A stretch of DNA of 64,000 nucleotides, taken from the NCBI RefSeq assembly GCF_035917675.1, contig NZ_CP109104.1:7750001-7814000 (forward strand), in the 5' to 3' direction. Below are positions 1-15,400 of the stretch, one piece after another. The notes under the pieces were generated by a model that ran no database searches, was not told the origin of the DNA, and was given only the letters and a program-made list of their open reading frames with translations. A program made the position numbers and the translations under genes. Each line of letters begins with the position of its first letter. Within the stretch, counting starts at the first letter, position 1. Source of the DNA: Streptomyces sp. NBC_01775. GTDB lineage: Bacteria; Actinomycetota; Actinomycetes; Streptomycetales; Streptomycetaceae.

Positions 1-168
1 GCCGGGGAAACGGCAGCTCATCCCCACGATGGCGAGCGGCTCGTGCTCCTTGTCCTCGGCCTCCCGCAGCCGACGGTGTGCCTGCCGCAGATCGGCGGTC
101 GCCCGCCTCAGATAGTCGCGCAGCCTCTCGTCATTCACCGTGGTGCTGCCAGCGGAATCAGAATTCAT
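1..168 (-). CDS. Type I modular PKS, N-terminal fragment (next PKS after module 8)
   Basis: This is the first 56 codons of a further PKS gene, running off the left edge. The N-terminus is a class-1 docking coiled coil ([19 protein letters not shown]) followed by the start of a ketosynthase ([14 protein letters not shown]). The ATG at 168 is preceded by GGTGAAG with a four-base spacer. A GTG at codon 11 is an alternative but has no visible ribosome site. The gene is co-directional with and 92 bases downstream of PKS A, whose C-terminal tail ([11 protein letters not shown]) is the expected docking partner, so this protein should carry module 9. Nothing beyond the KS start can be judged. Confidence 0.9.
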   Translation of the reverse strand, partial: MNSDSAGSTTVNDERLRDYLRRATADLRQAHRRLREAEDKEHEPLAIVGMSCRFPG

Positions 169-198
169 CAGACTTCACCAATTTCAGACTTCACCAAT
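168..198 (-). repeat. 16-bp tandem duplication over the PKS ribosome site
   Basis: TCAGACTTCACCAATT is repeated in tandem (second copy lacks the last base). On the coding (minus) strand each copy contains GGTGAAG, so the ribosome-binding site of the partial PKS gene at 168 is duplicated. Confidence 0.8.
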
Positions 199-260
199 GC
201 GGAAATGCCGAGTTCAGGAAACGCTCAGGTATCGGTTCGAGGGATGGTTGAGGGAAGGGG

Positions 261-6207
<5,947 letters not shown>

Positions 6208-6522
6208 GAGTTCACCGTTTCGAGATGCGCCATCCGCTGTTACCGCAGCCTTTCTCCGCATCGACAGATCCGTCGTCCGCCACGTCATCGTTGGCCACGG
6301 TGCTAAAGCTGCCCTAACCCTGTGCTTTTCGGATGTGCTTGAGCCGAGCCCCGTGCCGTGGTCGCCTCCGGTGACAGAACCGGGAGCGCGCGTGACTGAA
6401 GAAGGACGGGATTAGCGGGCCTTTAGGCGGGCGCGTGAAGGTGTTGCGCCGAGTGCGTGCTGCTGAGAACCGAACTCAACTGACGCGTACGGACTGCCAC
6501 AGCCGACCTTCAGGAGCTGAGA
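6208..6522. promoter_or_regulatory. Divergent intergenic region between PKS A and barrel-cyclase gene
   Basis: These 315 bases separate the PKS A start (6207, minus) from the gene at 6523 (plus), so they should hold two promoters. A clear ribosome site AGGAG lies at 6512-6516, six bases before the plus-strand ATG. An AT-rich patch around 6300-6330 (CTAAAGC, CCCTAACCC, GCTTTT) stands out from the surrounding GC-rich DNA. I see no convincing coding sequence and no confident -35/-10 pair. Confidence 0.5.
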
Positions 6523-7128
6523 ATGACCGCAGTGGACCGGGAAACACAGAACGCGGAGGGCGGCTCCGGGGGAGCGGGCCCCGTCGCACAGGAGGCTCTG
6601 GACTCGGGAAAGCTGGCCTTCCAGGGCGAGATGCCGATGGCAAGCGCGTTGGAGCCCCGGCAATTGGCACTCGCCGCCGCGCTGGCTGCGGGCATCTTCA
6701 CGCCCGGCGTCGACCCGGTCGACGAGGTGCTGGACAAGTGCGTCATCGTGGACGGGCTCACCGAAGTGATCGAGAAGCTCGCCATCAACGAGGGCAGCAA
6801 GAACGGCTCCACGGATTCCGGTGACTACGTGGACGGATTCTTCGACAGCGACGGAAAACGCGTGGGAACGGTCACGGGAACGGCTGTGATGCTGGCCAAG
6901 GAACCGCACATCTGGCAGCACCACAAGAGCGTCACGGAATTCGAGGACGGCACTTTCGAGACCACCGGAGTGATCGACGGTACGGCGATTCTGCACGGCC
7001 TCACCCAGGTATTCCGTGTGGTCGGCAAGACCGGCCGTTACGCGGGAAAGCAGGGCTTCATGACGCTCACCATCAAGGATCCCCAGCAGCGTCCCCCGCA
7101 TTACCACACGGTCTTCGCGATGGCCTGA
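6523..7128 (+). CDS. Allene-oxide-cyclase-barrel-like protein, candidate polyketide cyclase
   Basis: 201 aa. Residues ~1-80 form an Ala-rich N-terminal extension; ~95-200 look like a small all-beta barrel of the allene oxide cyclase/dirigent type: VDGFFDSDGKRVGTVTGTAVML, then an edge strand with an acidic loop (TEFEDGTFETTGVID), then RVVGKTGRYAGKQGFMTLT. The pattern of device-like D-x-DG-x-x-G-T turn followed by GxYAGxxG is what I associate with this fold. Family members known from polyketide clusters (AbyU, VstJ, PyrI4) catalyse [4+2] spirocyclisation. AbyU itself is shorter, so the N-terminal extension is closer to the PyrI4 situation with a capping segment. No signal peptide or membrane helix. 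AGGAG sits six bases upstream of the ATG. The gene lies between PKS genes but on the opposite strand, and a strong hairpin at 7248-7280 ends its transcript. The fold call is by eye; the Diels-Alderase-type role is inference from context. Confidence 0.6.
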   Translation: MTAVDRETQNAEGGSGGAGPVAQEALDSGKLAFQGEMPMASALEPRQLALAAALAAGIFTPGVDPVDEVLDKCVIVDGLTEVIEKLAINEGSKNGSTDSGDYVDGFFDSDGKRVGTVTGTAVMLAKEPHIWQHHKSVTEFEDGTFETTGVIDGTAILHGLTQVFRVVGKTGRYAGKQGFMTLTIKDPQQRPPHYHTVFAMA

Positions 7129-7527
7129 GATCCGGCGGGCCTCCGCAGCTCAGGGCCCCTCGTTGCGGCGCGCAACTCGGCGCTCCGGCAGGTCTTCCCC
7201 GCGGGGACCGACCGTGCGATCACGGCGGCTCTCCCGGCTGATGGTGGGGCGGCATCACCGGTCTGACCGGTGATGCCGCCTTGTCGGTGCCGGAGACGCC
7301 GCGTCTCCGGCGCCATCGCTTCCCGGTCCGGCGGTTGATCCCGCATGCCCATGCCCCCTCTGACGGGCAAGCCGCGCCTGGGGAACCCCGCCGGCTGCGG
7401 CCACGGCTGTTCGCCACCGCGGCCCAACTGTTCGCCATCGCGGTCCAACTGGGCGCCACCAGCCGTCGCAGCATCATCCGCCGCGCCACCCACGACCGGC
7501 CCCTGTCCTACCTGGAGGAACAGTTCC
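7129..7527. other. Intergenic region with terminator, no supported gene
   Basis: These 399 bases lie between two convergent genes. They hold the hairpin at 7248-7280. A plus-strand open frame from 7281 (90 codons) has no recognisable domain and runs into the antisense of the TetR gene, so I do not call it. Confidence 0.6.
7248..7280 (+). terminator. Strong hairpin, likely terminator (bidirectional)
   Basis: Perfect 15-bp inverted repeat: left arm GGCGGCATCACCGGT, three-base loop CTG, right arm ACCGGTGATGCCGCC, followed by TTGT. It lies 119 bases after the barrel-protein stop and before the convergent TetR gene's 3' end, so it can serve both. Confidence 0.8.
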
Positions 7528-8115
7528 TCACGCGCGTCGAGAGGGGTGGGTGACCTCCCAGGCCGCCTCGATCATCCGGAAGATCTCGTCCACCGCGGCC
7601 TCCGGATCGGCCGCCTCGCGGGCCAGTGAATGGGCGTCGATCGCGAACCTCGCGATCGTCCGGCAGGCTGTTGTGGTCCGGGACAGGTCGGGATCGGCGG
7701 CGATGGCCGTCGCCAGTGACTCCGCGTGGCGCAGCCTCATCGACTCCTCGTACTCCCGCAGGTCAGGCGAGGCGTCGACCATGCGCCAGATCGGGGCGGC
7801 GCTGTCCGCCGAGCAGTGCCGCACCAGGGCCTGGATCTCGCGGCGTAGCGCGGGGATGAGCGGCTCGTGCGGCGCCCGGCCGGTGACCGCCTGGGTGAGG
7901 CGTTGCTCGAAGTTCTCGTCCTGCTCGAACACCAGGGCCTCTTTCGAGGCGAAGTGGGAGAAGAGCGTGGTGACGGCCACGTCGGCCTCAGCGGCCACGT
8001 CACGGATGCCCACCGCGTCGTACCCGCGTTCCAGGAAGAGCCGCAGGGCGGTGTCGGCGATCTTCTGGCGGGTCGCGGCCTTCTTGCGCTCACGGCGTCC
8101 GGACGGCACGGTCAT
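7528..8115 (-). CDS. TetR/AcrR-family transcriptional regulator
   Basis: 195 aa. The N-terminus holds a TetR helix-turn-helix (residues ~10-57): RQKIADTALRLFLERGYD, then GIRDVAAEADVAVTTLFSHF, the typical recognition helix ending in YxHF/FSHF before SKEALV. The C-terminal ligand domain (60-195) is not recognisable by specific ligand. It is divergent from the MDR oxidoreductase at 8174, with a perfect palindrome in the 58-base gap, so it most likely represses that gene and itself in the absence of a small-molecule inducer. Whether it touches the PKS genes cannot be said. It is convergent with the barrel-protein gene. Confidence 0.92.
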   Translation of the reverse strand: MTVPSGRRERKKAATRQKIADTALRLFLERGYDAVGIRDVAAEADVAVTTLFSHFASKEALVFEQDENFEQRLTQAVTGRAPHEPLIPALRREIQALVRHCSADSAAPIWRMVDASPDLREYEESMRLRHAESLATAIAADPDLSRTTTACRTIARFAIDAHSLAREAADPEAAVDEIFRMIEAAWEVTHPSRRA

Positions 8116-8142
8116 GCCCTGATGCTACCAGGTGCAAAAGCG

Positions 8143-8170
8143 TAACCGTTTTTAAAAACTAACCGTTAGT
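8143..8170. promoter_or_regulatory. Putative TetR operator between TetR and oxidoreductase genes
   Basis: ACTAAC-C-GTTAGT at 8158-8170 is a perfect 6-bp inverted repeat around one base, ending three bases before the oxidoreductase ATG at 8174. A second half-related copy, TAACCGTT, lies at 8143-8150, in direct repeat with 8160-8167. The patch is AT-rich in GC-rich surroundings and is typical of TetR autoregulatory operators. Confidence 0.75.
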
Positions 8171-8173
8171 GTT

Positions 8174-9094
8174 ATGTTCGACGGCATGAAGAGAGTGAGC
8201 TTCGCCGAGTTCGGCGGTCCGGACGTTCTGCAACTCGTAGACGCCGAGGAGCCCCACGCGGGCCCCGGCCAGGTACGCATCACGGTGCGGGCGGCGGGCG
8301 TGAACCCCGTCGACTGGAGGATCCGTGAAGGCCAGTTCCAGAAAGAGCGCCGTACGGTGCACCAGCCGATCGAGTTGCCCGCCGGAATCGGGCAGGACGC
8401 CTCCGGGGTGGTGGACGAGGTCGGCGAGGGCGTCGAAGGGATCGAGGTCGGCGACCACGTGTTCGGCAGAGGATCGAACACCTATGCCGAGTTCGCCGTG
8501 CTGTGGGCCTGGGCCCGTATGCCGGAGGGGCTGACGTTCGAAGAGGCGGCCGGGTACCCCTCCGTGGTGGAGACCGCGCTGCGCATCATCCGCGAGGTCG
8601 GTGTGCAGCCCGGGCAGACGCTGCTCGTCAGCGGTGCGTCCGGGGGAGTCGGATCGGCGGTGCTACAGATCGCCCGCGAGCGCGGCATCACGGTGATCGG
8701 CACGGCCGGAGCCGCGAACCAGGACTATCTGCGCAGCCTGGGTGCCCTCGCCACGACGTACGGCGAGGGCTGGGTCGAGCGGGTGCGGCAGCTCGGCCAG
8801 GTCGACGCGGCCCTCGACCTGGCCGGCTCGGGTGTGATCCGCGAACTCGTCGAGCTGACCGGGGACCCGCAGAAGGTGATCACCATCGGCGATCTCGGTG
8901 CGTCGGAGTTCGGTGTCCGATTCTCCGGCGTGTCCGGGGACAAGGCGGCAGCGCTCGCCGAGGCCGCCGGCCTCATCTCGCGGGGGAAGCTCCACATCCC
9001 GGTCGAGAAGTCGTACACACTCGCCGAGGCCCCGGCCGCGCACGCCGACAGCCAAGCCGGGCACACGCGCGGGCGCCGGGTCTTGGTCGTCTGA
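8174..9094 (+). CDS. NADP-dependent quinone-oxidoreductase-type MDR enzyme
   Basis: 306 aa from ATG 8174; the in-frame ATG at 8186 (MKRVSFAEFGG) is an equally good start, and neither has a clear ribosome site. The protein is a medium-chain dehydrogenase/reductase. The N-terminal GroES-like domain contains AAGVNPVDWRIREG and GQDASGVVDEVGEGV. The Rossmann domain contains LVSGASGGVGSAVLQIA (~155-171), the NADPH-binding AxGGVG motif. No structural zinc Cys cluster and no catalytic zinc ligands are visible, which points to the zinc-independent quinone oxidoreductase branch that reduces quinones or enones. Divergent from a TetR gene with a shared operator, it looks like a stress- or ligand-induced detoxification pair; a tailoring role on the polyketide is possible but unsupported. 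Confidence 0.85.
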   Translation: MFDGMKRVSFAEFGGPDVLQLVDAEEPHAGPGQVRITVRAAGVNPVDWRIREGQFQKERRTVHQPIELPAGIGQDASGVVDEVGEGVEGIEVGDHVFGRGSNTYAEFAVLWAWARMPEGLTFEEAAGYPSVVETALRIIREVGVQPGQTLLVSGASGGVGSAVLQIARERGITVIGTAGAANQDYLRSLGALATTYGEGWVERVRQLGQVDAALDLAGSGVIRELVELTGDPQKVITIGDLGASEFGVRFSGVSGDKAAALAEAAGLISRGKLHIPVEKSYTLAEAPAAHADSQAGHTRGRRVLVV

Positions 9095-9411
9095 GCCGTT
9101 TCCTGCCCAGGCCGGACCTGGTGTTCGTCGAGAACACAGAGTTCGTAGCCAGTGGTGCCCGGCGCGGTGGGGGTCGACGATGCGGTCGGCGGCCGACGTG
9201 CGACGACAGCAAGACCATCATGCCGGTCTGCTATCGCTGACCGGTCCTCGCCCGGCGAGGGTTCGTCCCGCTGACGTGGCGCCGAGAAAGTCCGCTCCTC
9301 CCGGTTGTCACAGGGCACTGTCACGAGAGCGACGCAAAGACGGGTTGCGGCAGTCCAGGGCAGAGACCAGCACTGTCCGCTGGATGCCTGGTACCTGCCG
9401 CAACCCCTCGC
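9095..9411. other. Intergenic region between convergent genes
   Basis: These 317 bases lie between the oxidoreductase stop and the PKS B stop. Two short inverted repeats are visible (CCAGG/CCTGG at 9107-9121 and CCTCGCC/GGCGAGG at 9246-9260), both weak as terminators. No supported gene. Confidence 0.5.
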
Positions 9412-12400
9412 TCATGACTCGTCGTTGGTTCCGTTGTTGGTCCCGCTGCCCGAGAGCGCGATCGCGATCAGGTCGGCGACATCGGCCTCCCTGATGGTGT
9501 CGACCCGCTCCTGGCCGTCGCCCCCGCCGTCCGCGTCATCCGCGCCGTCCGCACCGGCTCCGCCGTCCTTGGCAGCCTGGCCGGGGTCGGCCAGTCGCAG
9601 CAGGGGTTCGATGAGTCCCGCCTCGCGCAGCCGCTCGACGGGGATGGAGCCGAGAGCGCGGCGGATCTCCTCCGCGTCCGTGTCACCGTCCCCCTTCCCC
9701 GCTCCGCCTGGGTGCGGCAGCTGGGGTTCCAGCTCCTCCCGCAGATAGCGGGCCAGCGCGGAGGGCGTCGGGTAGTCGAACACGAGAGTGGCGGGCAGGC
9801 GCAGCTCGGTCGCCGCCTTGAGCCGGTTGCGCAGTTCGACGGCGGTGAGCGAGTCGAAGCCCATGGCCATGAGCCCCTGGTCGGGGTCGACCGCGTCGGG
9901 CGAGCCGTGCCCCAGCACCGAGCCGATCTGGGAGCGCACGAACTCCAGCAGGACAACGTCCCGTTCTGCCTCGCCGTGGTCCTTGAGCCGGCCGAGCAGG
10001 GACTGCCGCAGCCCGCCGGCCCCGCCGCCCCGGAGAGTCCCGCCCATCGACGGCGCCGGAGTCCGTACGAGCCCGCGCAGCACCGGCGGCAACAGCCCTT
10101 CTCCCGCCAGCGCGCGCAGGGCGGGCAGCCGCAGCCGGACCGGAACCAGCGTCGCGCGGCCGGGCAGCCGGAGCGCGGCGTCCAGGAGGGACAGGCACTC
10201 CTCGGACGGCAGCGGAGCCAGCCCGTTACGCGCCATCCGCCGCTCATCGGCGCCGGTCAACGTCGCGGCCATCCCGTCCGCCGACTGCTCCCACGGGCCC
10301 CAGGCCAGCGAGAGCGCGGGCAGCCCTTGGGCCTGGCGGTGGTGGGCGAGGGCGTCGAGGAAGGTGTTGGCGGCGGCGTAGTTGGCCTGCCCCGGCCCGC
10401 CGAGCGTGCCCGCTGCGGAGGAGAACAGCACGAACGCCGCCAGGTCCGCCTTCGCCGTCAGCGCGTGCAGATTCCACGCGGCGTCGGCCTTCGGGCGCAG
10501 CACGCTCCGCAACTGTTCGGACGTCAGCGACCCCACCGTGGCATCGTCCAGGACGCCTGCGGTGTGGAAGACGCCGGTCAGCGGGTGCGCCGCGGGTACG
10601 TCGGCGAGCAGCGCGCCCAGCGCCTCCGCGTCCGCCACGTCACAGGCCGCCATCCGCACCTCGGCGCCCGCCGTGGCCAGTTCGGCGCGCAGCTCCTCCG
10701 CGCCTTCGGCCGCGGCCCCGCTGCGGCTGGCCAGCACCAGATGGCGCACGCCGTGCGCCGCCACGAGGTGCCGCGCCACGAGACGGCCCAGCGCACCCGT
10801 GCCGCCGGTGACCAGCACGGTTCCGGCCGGATCGAGGGGGTCGATGGAATCGCGGTAGGAGGAGCTGTGCCCATCGCCGTCCGTCGCTTCGGCTTCGGCT
10901 CCGCCACCGGCCCCGGCCCCGGCTCCGCCACTGGTCCCGCCATCGGTACCGGCGCCCGCTGCCGGGGCGAGCCGGGGCACGTGCACCACCCCGTCCCTGA
11001 GCGCCACCTGCGGTTCGCCGCAGTTCAGCGCGGTCGGGAGCGCGGCTCGGGAGGCGGGCAGCCCGTCGGTGTCGACCAGCGTGAAGCGCCCCGGGTTCTC
11101 GCTCTGCGCGGAGCGCAGCAGCCCCCAGACGGCAGCCGAGGCCAGCGACGGCACCTCCTCCCCGCGCTCGGCGGCGACGGCACCCTCGGTGACGATCGCG
11201 AGCCGTGCCTCCACGAACTGCTCGTCCGCGAGCCACTGTTGAAGGAGTGTCAGGTACGTGTGGACGACGCCGTAGGTGTCGGGCTCGGTGGGCAGCAGGT
11301 CGTGCGGGGCCCGTTCGGATTGCGGGGTCTGCGGCTGCTCGCCCGGCCGGTGCCCGACGACCACCGTGCCGGGGACGGGCTCGCCGTCCTCCTCCAGTGC
11401 ACGGGCCAACGCCATGAGGTCGGCGTACGCCGCCGCTGCCCCGTCCACGGCGGGGCCCTCGCCCAGGAGGACGAGACGGCCCCCGTCCTCCTGGGCGGGC
11501 TCGGCGACGGGCACCCAGTTCAGCTCGTACAGCGTGTTACGGCGTCCGCCCAGGCCCGCGCGCAGCTGCTCGGGCCGCATCTCCCGCACCACCAGCGTGC
11601 CGCTCAGTACCGGCTCACCCTCGGGGTCCGTGAGGACCACCGAGGCCGCGCCGTCCGGCGTACGCCGCAGGTGCGCCCGCAACGCGGTGACCGCGCCGGC
11701 CCCGGCCCCGGCCGTGTGCGCGGTGACCTCCGTCCACTCGTACGGAACTCGCACCGCGCCATCCTCGCGCGCGGTCGGATGCTCGGGGGTGGGGTGGCTT
11801 GAGGTGAGGAGGGTGAGGGGGTGGAGGGCGGCGTCGAGGAGTGCGGGGTGGATGACGTGGGCGGGGGTGAGGGCGTCGGATGTGGCGGTGTTGGACGTGA
11901 GGGCTTCGGGGAGGGCGATGTCGGCGTAGATGTTGTCGCCGTCGCGCCAGGCGGCCGTGAGCCCTCGGAAGGCCGGACCGTAGTCGAGACCGTCCGCCGC
12001 GAACTGCTCGTAGAGCGCCTCGGGTTCCACCGGGTCCGCCCCGGTGGGGGGCCAGTTCGAGGGCGTGGCGACAGGCGTCGCCGCTCGGTCGGACGCCGTG
12101 ACGAGGGTCCCCTGCGCGTGGCGGGTCCACGGCAGATCGTCCTCGTCCCCGGGTGCGGGGTCCGGGCGGGAGTGAACCGCGAGCGTCCGTGCACCGTCCT
12201 CCTCCACCGCCGCAGGCCCGAGGTGCACCTGCACCTGGACGGCGCCCTGCTCGGGAAGCGCGAGCGGCGCGTGCAGCGTCAGCTCCCGCACATGAGCGCT
12301 GCCGGTGTGCGCGGCGGCGTGGAGGGCGAGGTCGAGAAGGGCGGCACCGGGGAGCAGCGGCGTGCCGTACACGGCGTGGTCGGCCAGCCAGGGGTGTGCG

Positions 12401-15400
12401 GCCAGAGAGAGGCTGCCGGTGAACAGGTGGCTCCCGTCCGGGAGTTGGGTGCCCGCGCCGAGCAGCGGGTGCCCCGAGGCTTGGAGTCCGGCAGACGCCA
12501 CCCCCGAAGTCGGCCGGGGGCTGTGGAGCCAGTAGGGCTGGTGTTGGAAGGGGTAGGTGGGGAGGTTGGGTGTGGTGGTTGGGGTTGGGTCTTGGGTGGT
12601 GGTCCAGGTTGTGGGTGTGTGTCCGTGGGTGTGGAGGGTGGTGAGGGTGTGGGTGAGGGTGGTGGGTTCGGGTTGGTGGGGGTGGAGGGTTGGGAGGAGG
12701 GTGGGTGGGTTGGGTGTGGTGTCGAGGTTGTGGTGGTTGAGGGTGGTGAGGGTGGTGTCGGGTCCGAGTTCGAGGTGGGTGGTGACGTGGTGGGTGTGGA
12801 GGGTGGTGGTGGTGTCGGCCCAGCGGACGGGTTGGCGGATGTGCTGGGTCCAGTAGTCGGGGTCGCGTAGTTGGGTTGTGGTGGCGAGGTCGCCGGTGGT
12901 GTTGGAGATGATGGGGGTGTGGGGTTCGTGGTAGGTCAGTTGTGCTGCGGTGCGGTGGAATTCTTCGAGTGCGGGTTGCATGAGGTGGGAGTGGAAGGCG
13001 TGGCTGACGTGGAGTCGTTTGGTTTTGTGTCCGCGTTCGGTCCAGAGGGTGGCGAGCTCTTGGATGGCTTGTTCGTCTCCGGAGATGACGGTGGAGGTGG
13101 GGGCGTTGACGGCGGCGAGTGATACGCGTTGTGGGTCGAGGGTTTCGAGGACGTCTTTTTCGGTGGCGTGGAGGGTGAGCATGGCTCCGCCGGGTGGGAG
13201 GTTTTGGAGGAGTCGTGCGCGGGTGGCGACGAGGGTGGTGGCGTCGGTGAGGGTGAGGATGCCGGCTGCGTGGGCTGCGGTGAGTTCGCCGATGGAGTGT
13301 CCGGCCAGGTAGTGGGGTTTGATGCCGTGGTGGAGGTAGAGGTGGTGGAGGGCGGTGCCGAGGGCGAAGAGTGCGGGTTGGGTGTACTGGGTCTGGTGCA
13401 GCAGTGGCGCCAGGGCGTCGTCTTCGGGGGCGAACATGATGTCGCGGAGGGGGTGTTGGAGGTGGGGGTCGAAGTGGGCGCACACCTCGTCCAGTGCGTG
13501 GGCGAAGGCGGGGTGGGTGTTGTAGAGCCCGGCGCCCATTCCGGCGCGTTGTGAGCCCTGCCCCGCGAACACGAACGCGATCTTCCCCGCTTCCGATGCG
13601 ACACCCTGCACTACGGCAGGGGACTCCTCACCCCGCGCCAGGGAGTGAAGCGCGGCGAGTGCCTCGTCGTACCCGTCCGCCACGACGCCTGCACGGTGTG
13701 CGTGCTGCGTACGGGTGGTGGCAAGGGCCCGCCCGATCTCCGCGATCCGGGCCTCGGGCCGTTCGTTGAGGAACGTGGCGAGTTGGGCGGCCTGTCCCCT
13801 CAGCGCGTCCTGGTTCTTGGCGGACAGGAGCAGGGGGAGGTTGGGGGTTTCGGGGTGTTCCTCGACGGGTGTGTCCTGGGCGGCTTCCAGGATGACGTGG
13901 GCGTTGGTGCCGCTGATGCCGAAGGACGAGACAGCGGCGCGGCGGGGCTGTTCTTTCTCGGGCCAGGGTTGGTTCTGGGTCAGGAGGCTGACGGCGCCGC
14001 TGCTCCAGTCCACGTGTGGTGAGGGTTCGTCCGCGTGGAGCGTGCGCGGGAGTTCACCGTGGCGGAGGGCCTGGACCATTTTGATGACGCCCGCGACGCC
14101 GGCTGCTGCTTGGGTGTGGCCGAGGTTGGATTTGATGGAGCCGAGCCACAATGGACGCTCCTCGGGCCGTTCTTGGCCGTAGGTGGCGAGGAGTGCTTGG
14201 GCTTCGATGGGGTCGCCGAGGGTGGTGCCGGTGCCGTGCGCTTCCACGGCGTCGATGTCGGCGGGGGTGAGCTCGGCGGCGGCGAGTGCGGTGTGGATGA
14301 CGCGTTGTTGTGAGGGTCCGTTGGGTGCGGTGAGTCCGTTGCTGGCGCCGTCCTGGTTGATGGCGGAGCCGCGGAGGACGGCGAGTACTGGGTGGCCCTT
14401 CGCCTGGGCGTCCGAGAGGCGTTCGACGAGTAGTAGGCCGACGCCTTCTGAGAATCCGGTGCCGTCAGCTGCTGCGGCGAAGGATTTGCAGCGGCCGTCC
14501 TCCGAGAGGCCCCGCTGTCGGCTGAATTCGATGAAGGTTGTTGGTGTGGCCATGACGGTGGCGCCGCCCGCGAGAGCCATGTCGCATTCGCCGCCGCGTA
14601 GTGCTTGGGCGGCCATGTGCAGGGCGACCAGTGACGACGAGCAGGCGGTGTCGACCGTGACTGCCGGTCCTTCGAAGCCGAATGTGTACGACACCCGTCC
14701 GGAGACGACGCCTCCGCTGCTGCCGTTGCCGATGTATCCCTCGAATTCCTGGGGGATGTGGTGGCTGAGTCGTCCGCCGTAGTCGTTGTACATGATTCCG
14801 GTGTAGACGCCGGTGCGGCTGCCGCGTAGTGAGGAGGGCAGGATCCCGGCGTTCTCGAGGGCTTCCCAGGTGGTCTCCAGCAGGAGTCGTTGTTGGGGGT
14901 CGGTGGCGAGGGCTTCGCGGGGGCTCATGCCGAAGAAGTCGGGGTCGAAGTGGTGGGCGTTATGGAGGAAGCCGCCGCGTCGGGTGTAGCTGGTTCCGGG
15001 GTGCTCGGGGTCGGGGTCGTACAGGGTGGCGAGGTCCCAGCCGCGTTCTTCGGGGAAGCCGCCGATGCCCTCGCGTCCTTCCGACACCAGTCGCCACAGG
15101 TCGTCCGGCGAGGTGATCCCGCCCGGATAGCGGCAGGCCATACCGACGATCGCGATCGGCTCATCGGTGCTCGTGGCCCTCGGGGTGAGGGCCACCTTCC
15201 GTGGGGCGATCGTGCCCGTGAGCTGGGTGAGGAGGTGCTGGGCCAGGGCGGTCGGGGTCGGGTGGTCGAAGACGAGGGTGGCGGTCAGTCGCAGCCCCGT
15301 TGCCGTGTTGAGGCGGTTGCGGAGTTCGACCGCCGTCAACGAGTCGAAACCCAAGTCCTGGAATGCCTGGTCAGCGGCAACATTTCGGGCCTCCGCGTGT

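Noticed and set aside
6208..6288. Upstream start of PKS A at 6288
   Set aside because: The extra 27 residues are not docking-like; ATG 6207 begins right before the VVEALRASL helix.
7281..7553. 90-codon plus-strand frame after the barrel-protein terminator
   Set aside because: No domain, no convincing ribosome site, starts inside a terminator hairpin's flank and overlaps the TetR gene antisense.
9246..9260. CCTCGCC/GGCGAGG inverted repeat as a terminator
   Set aside because: Short stem with a one-base centre and no T-run; too weak to call.
8725..9324. Minus-strand open frame of about 199 codons opposite the oxidoreductase
   Set aside because: Antisense to a clear MDR gene; low-complexity translation without recognisable motifs.
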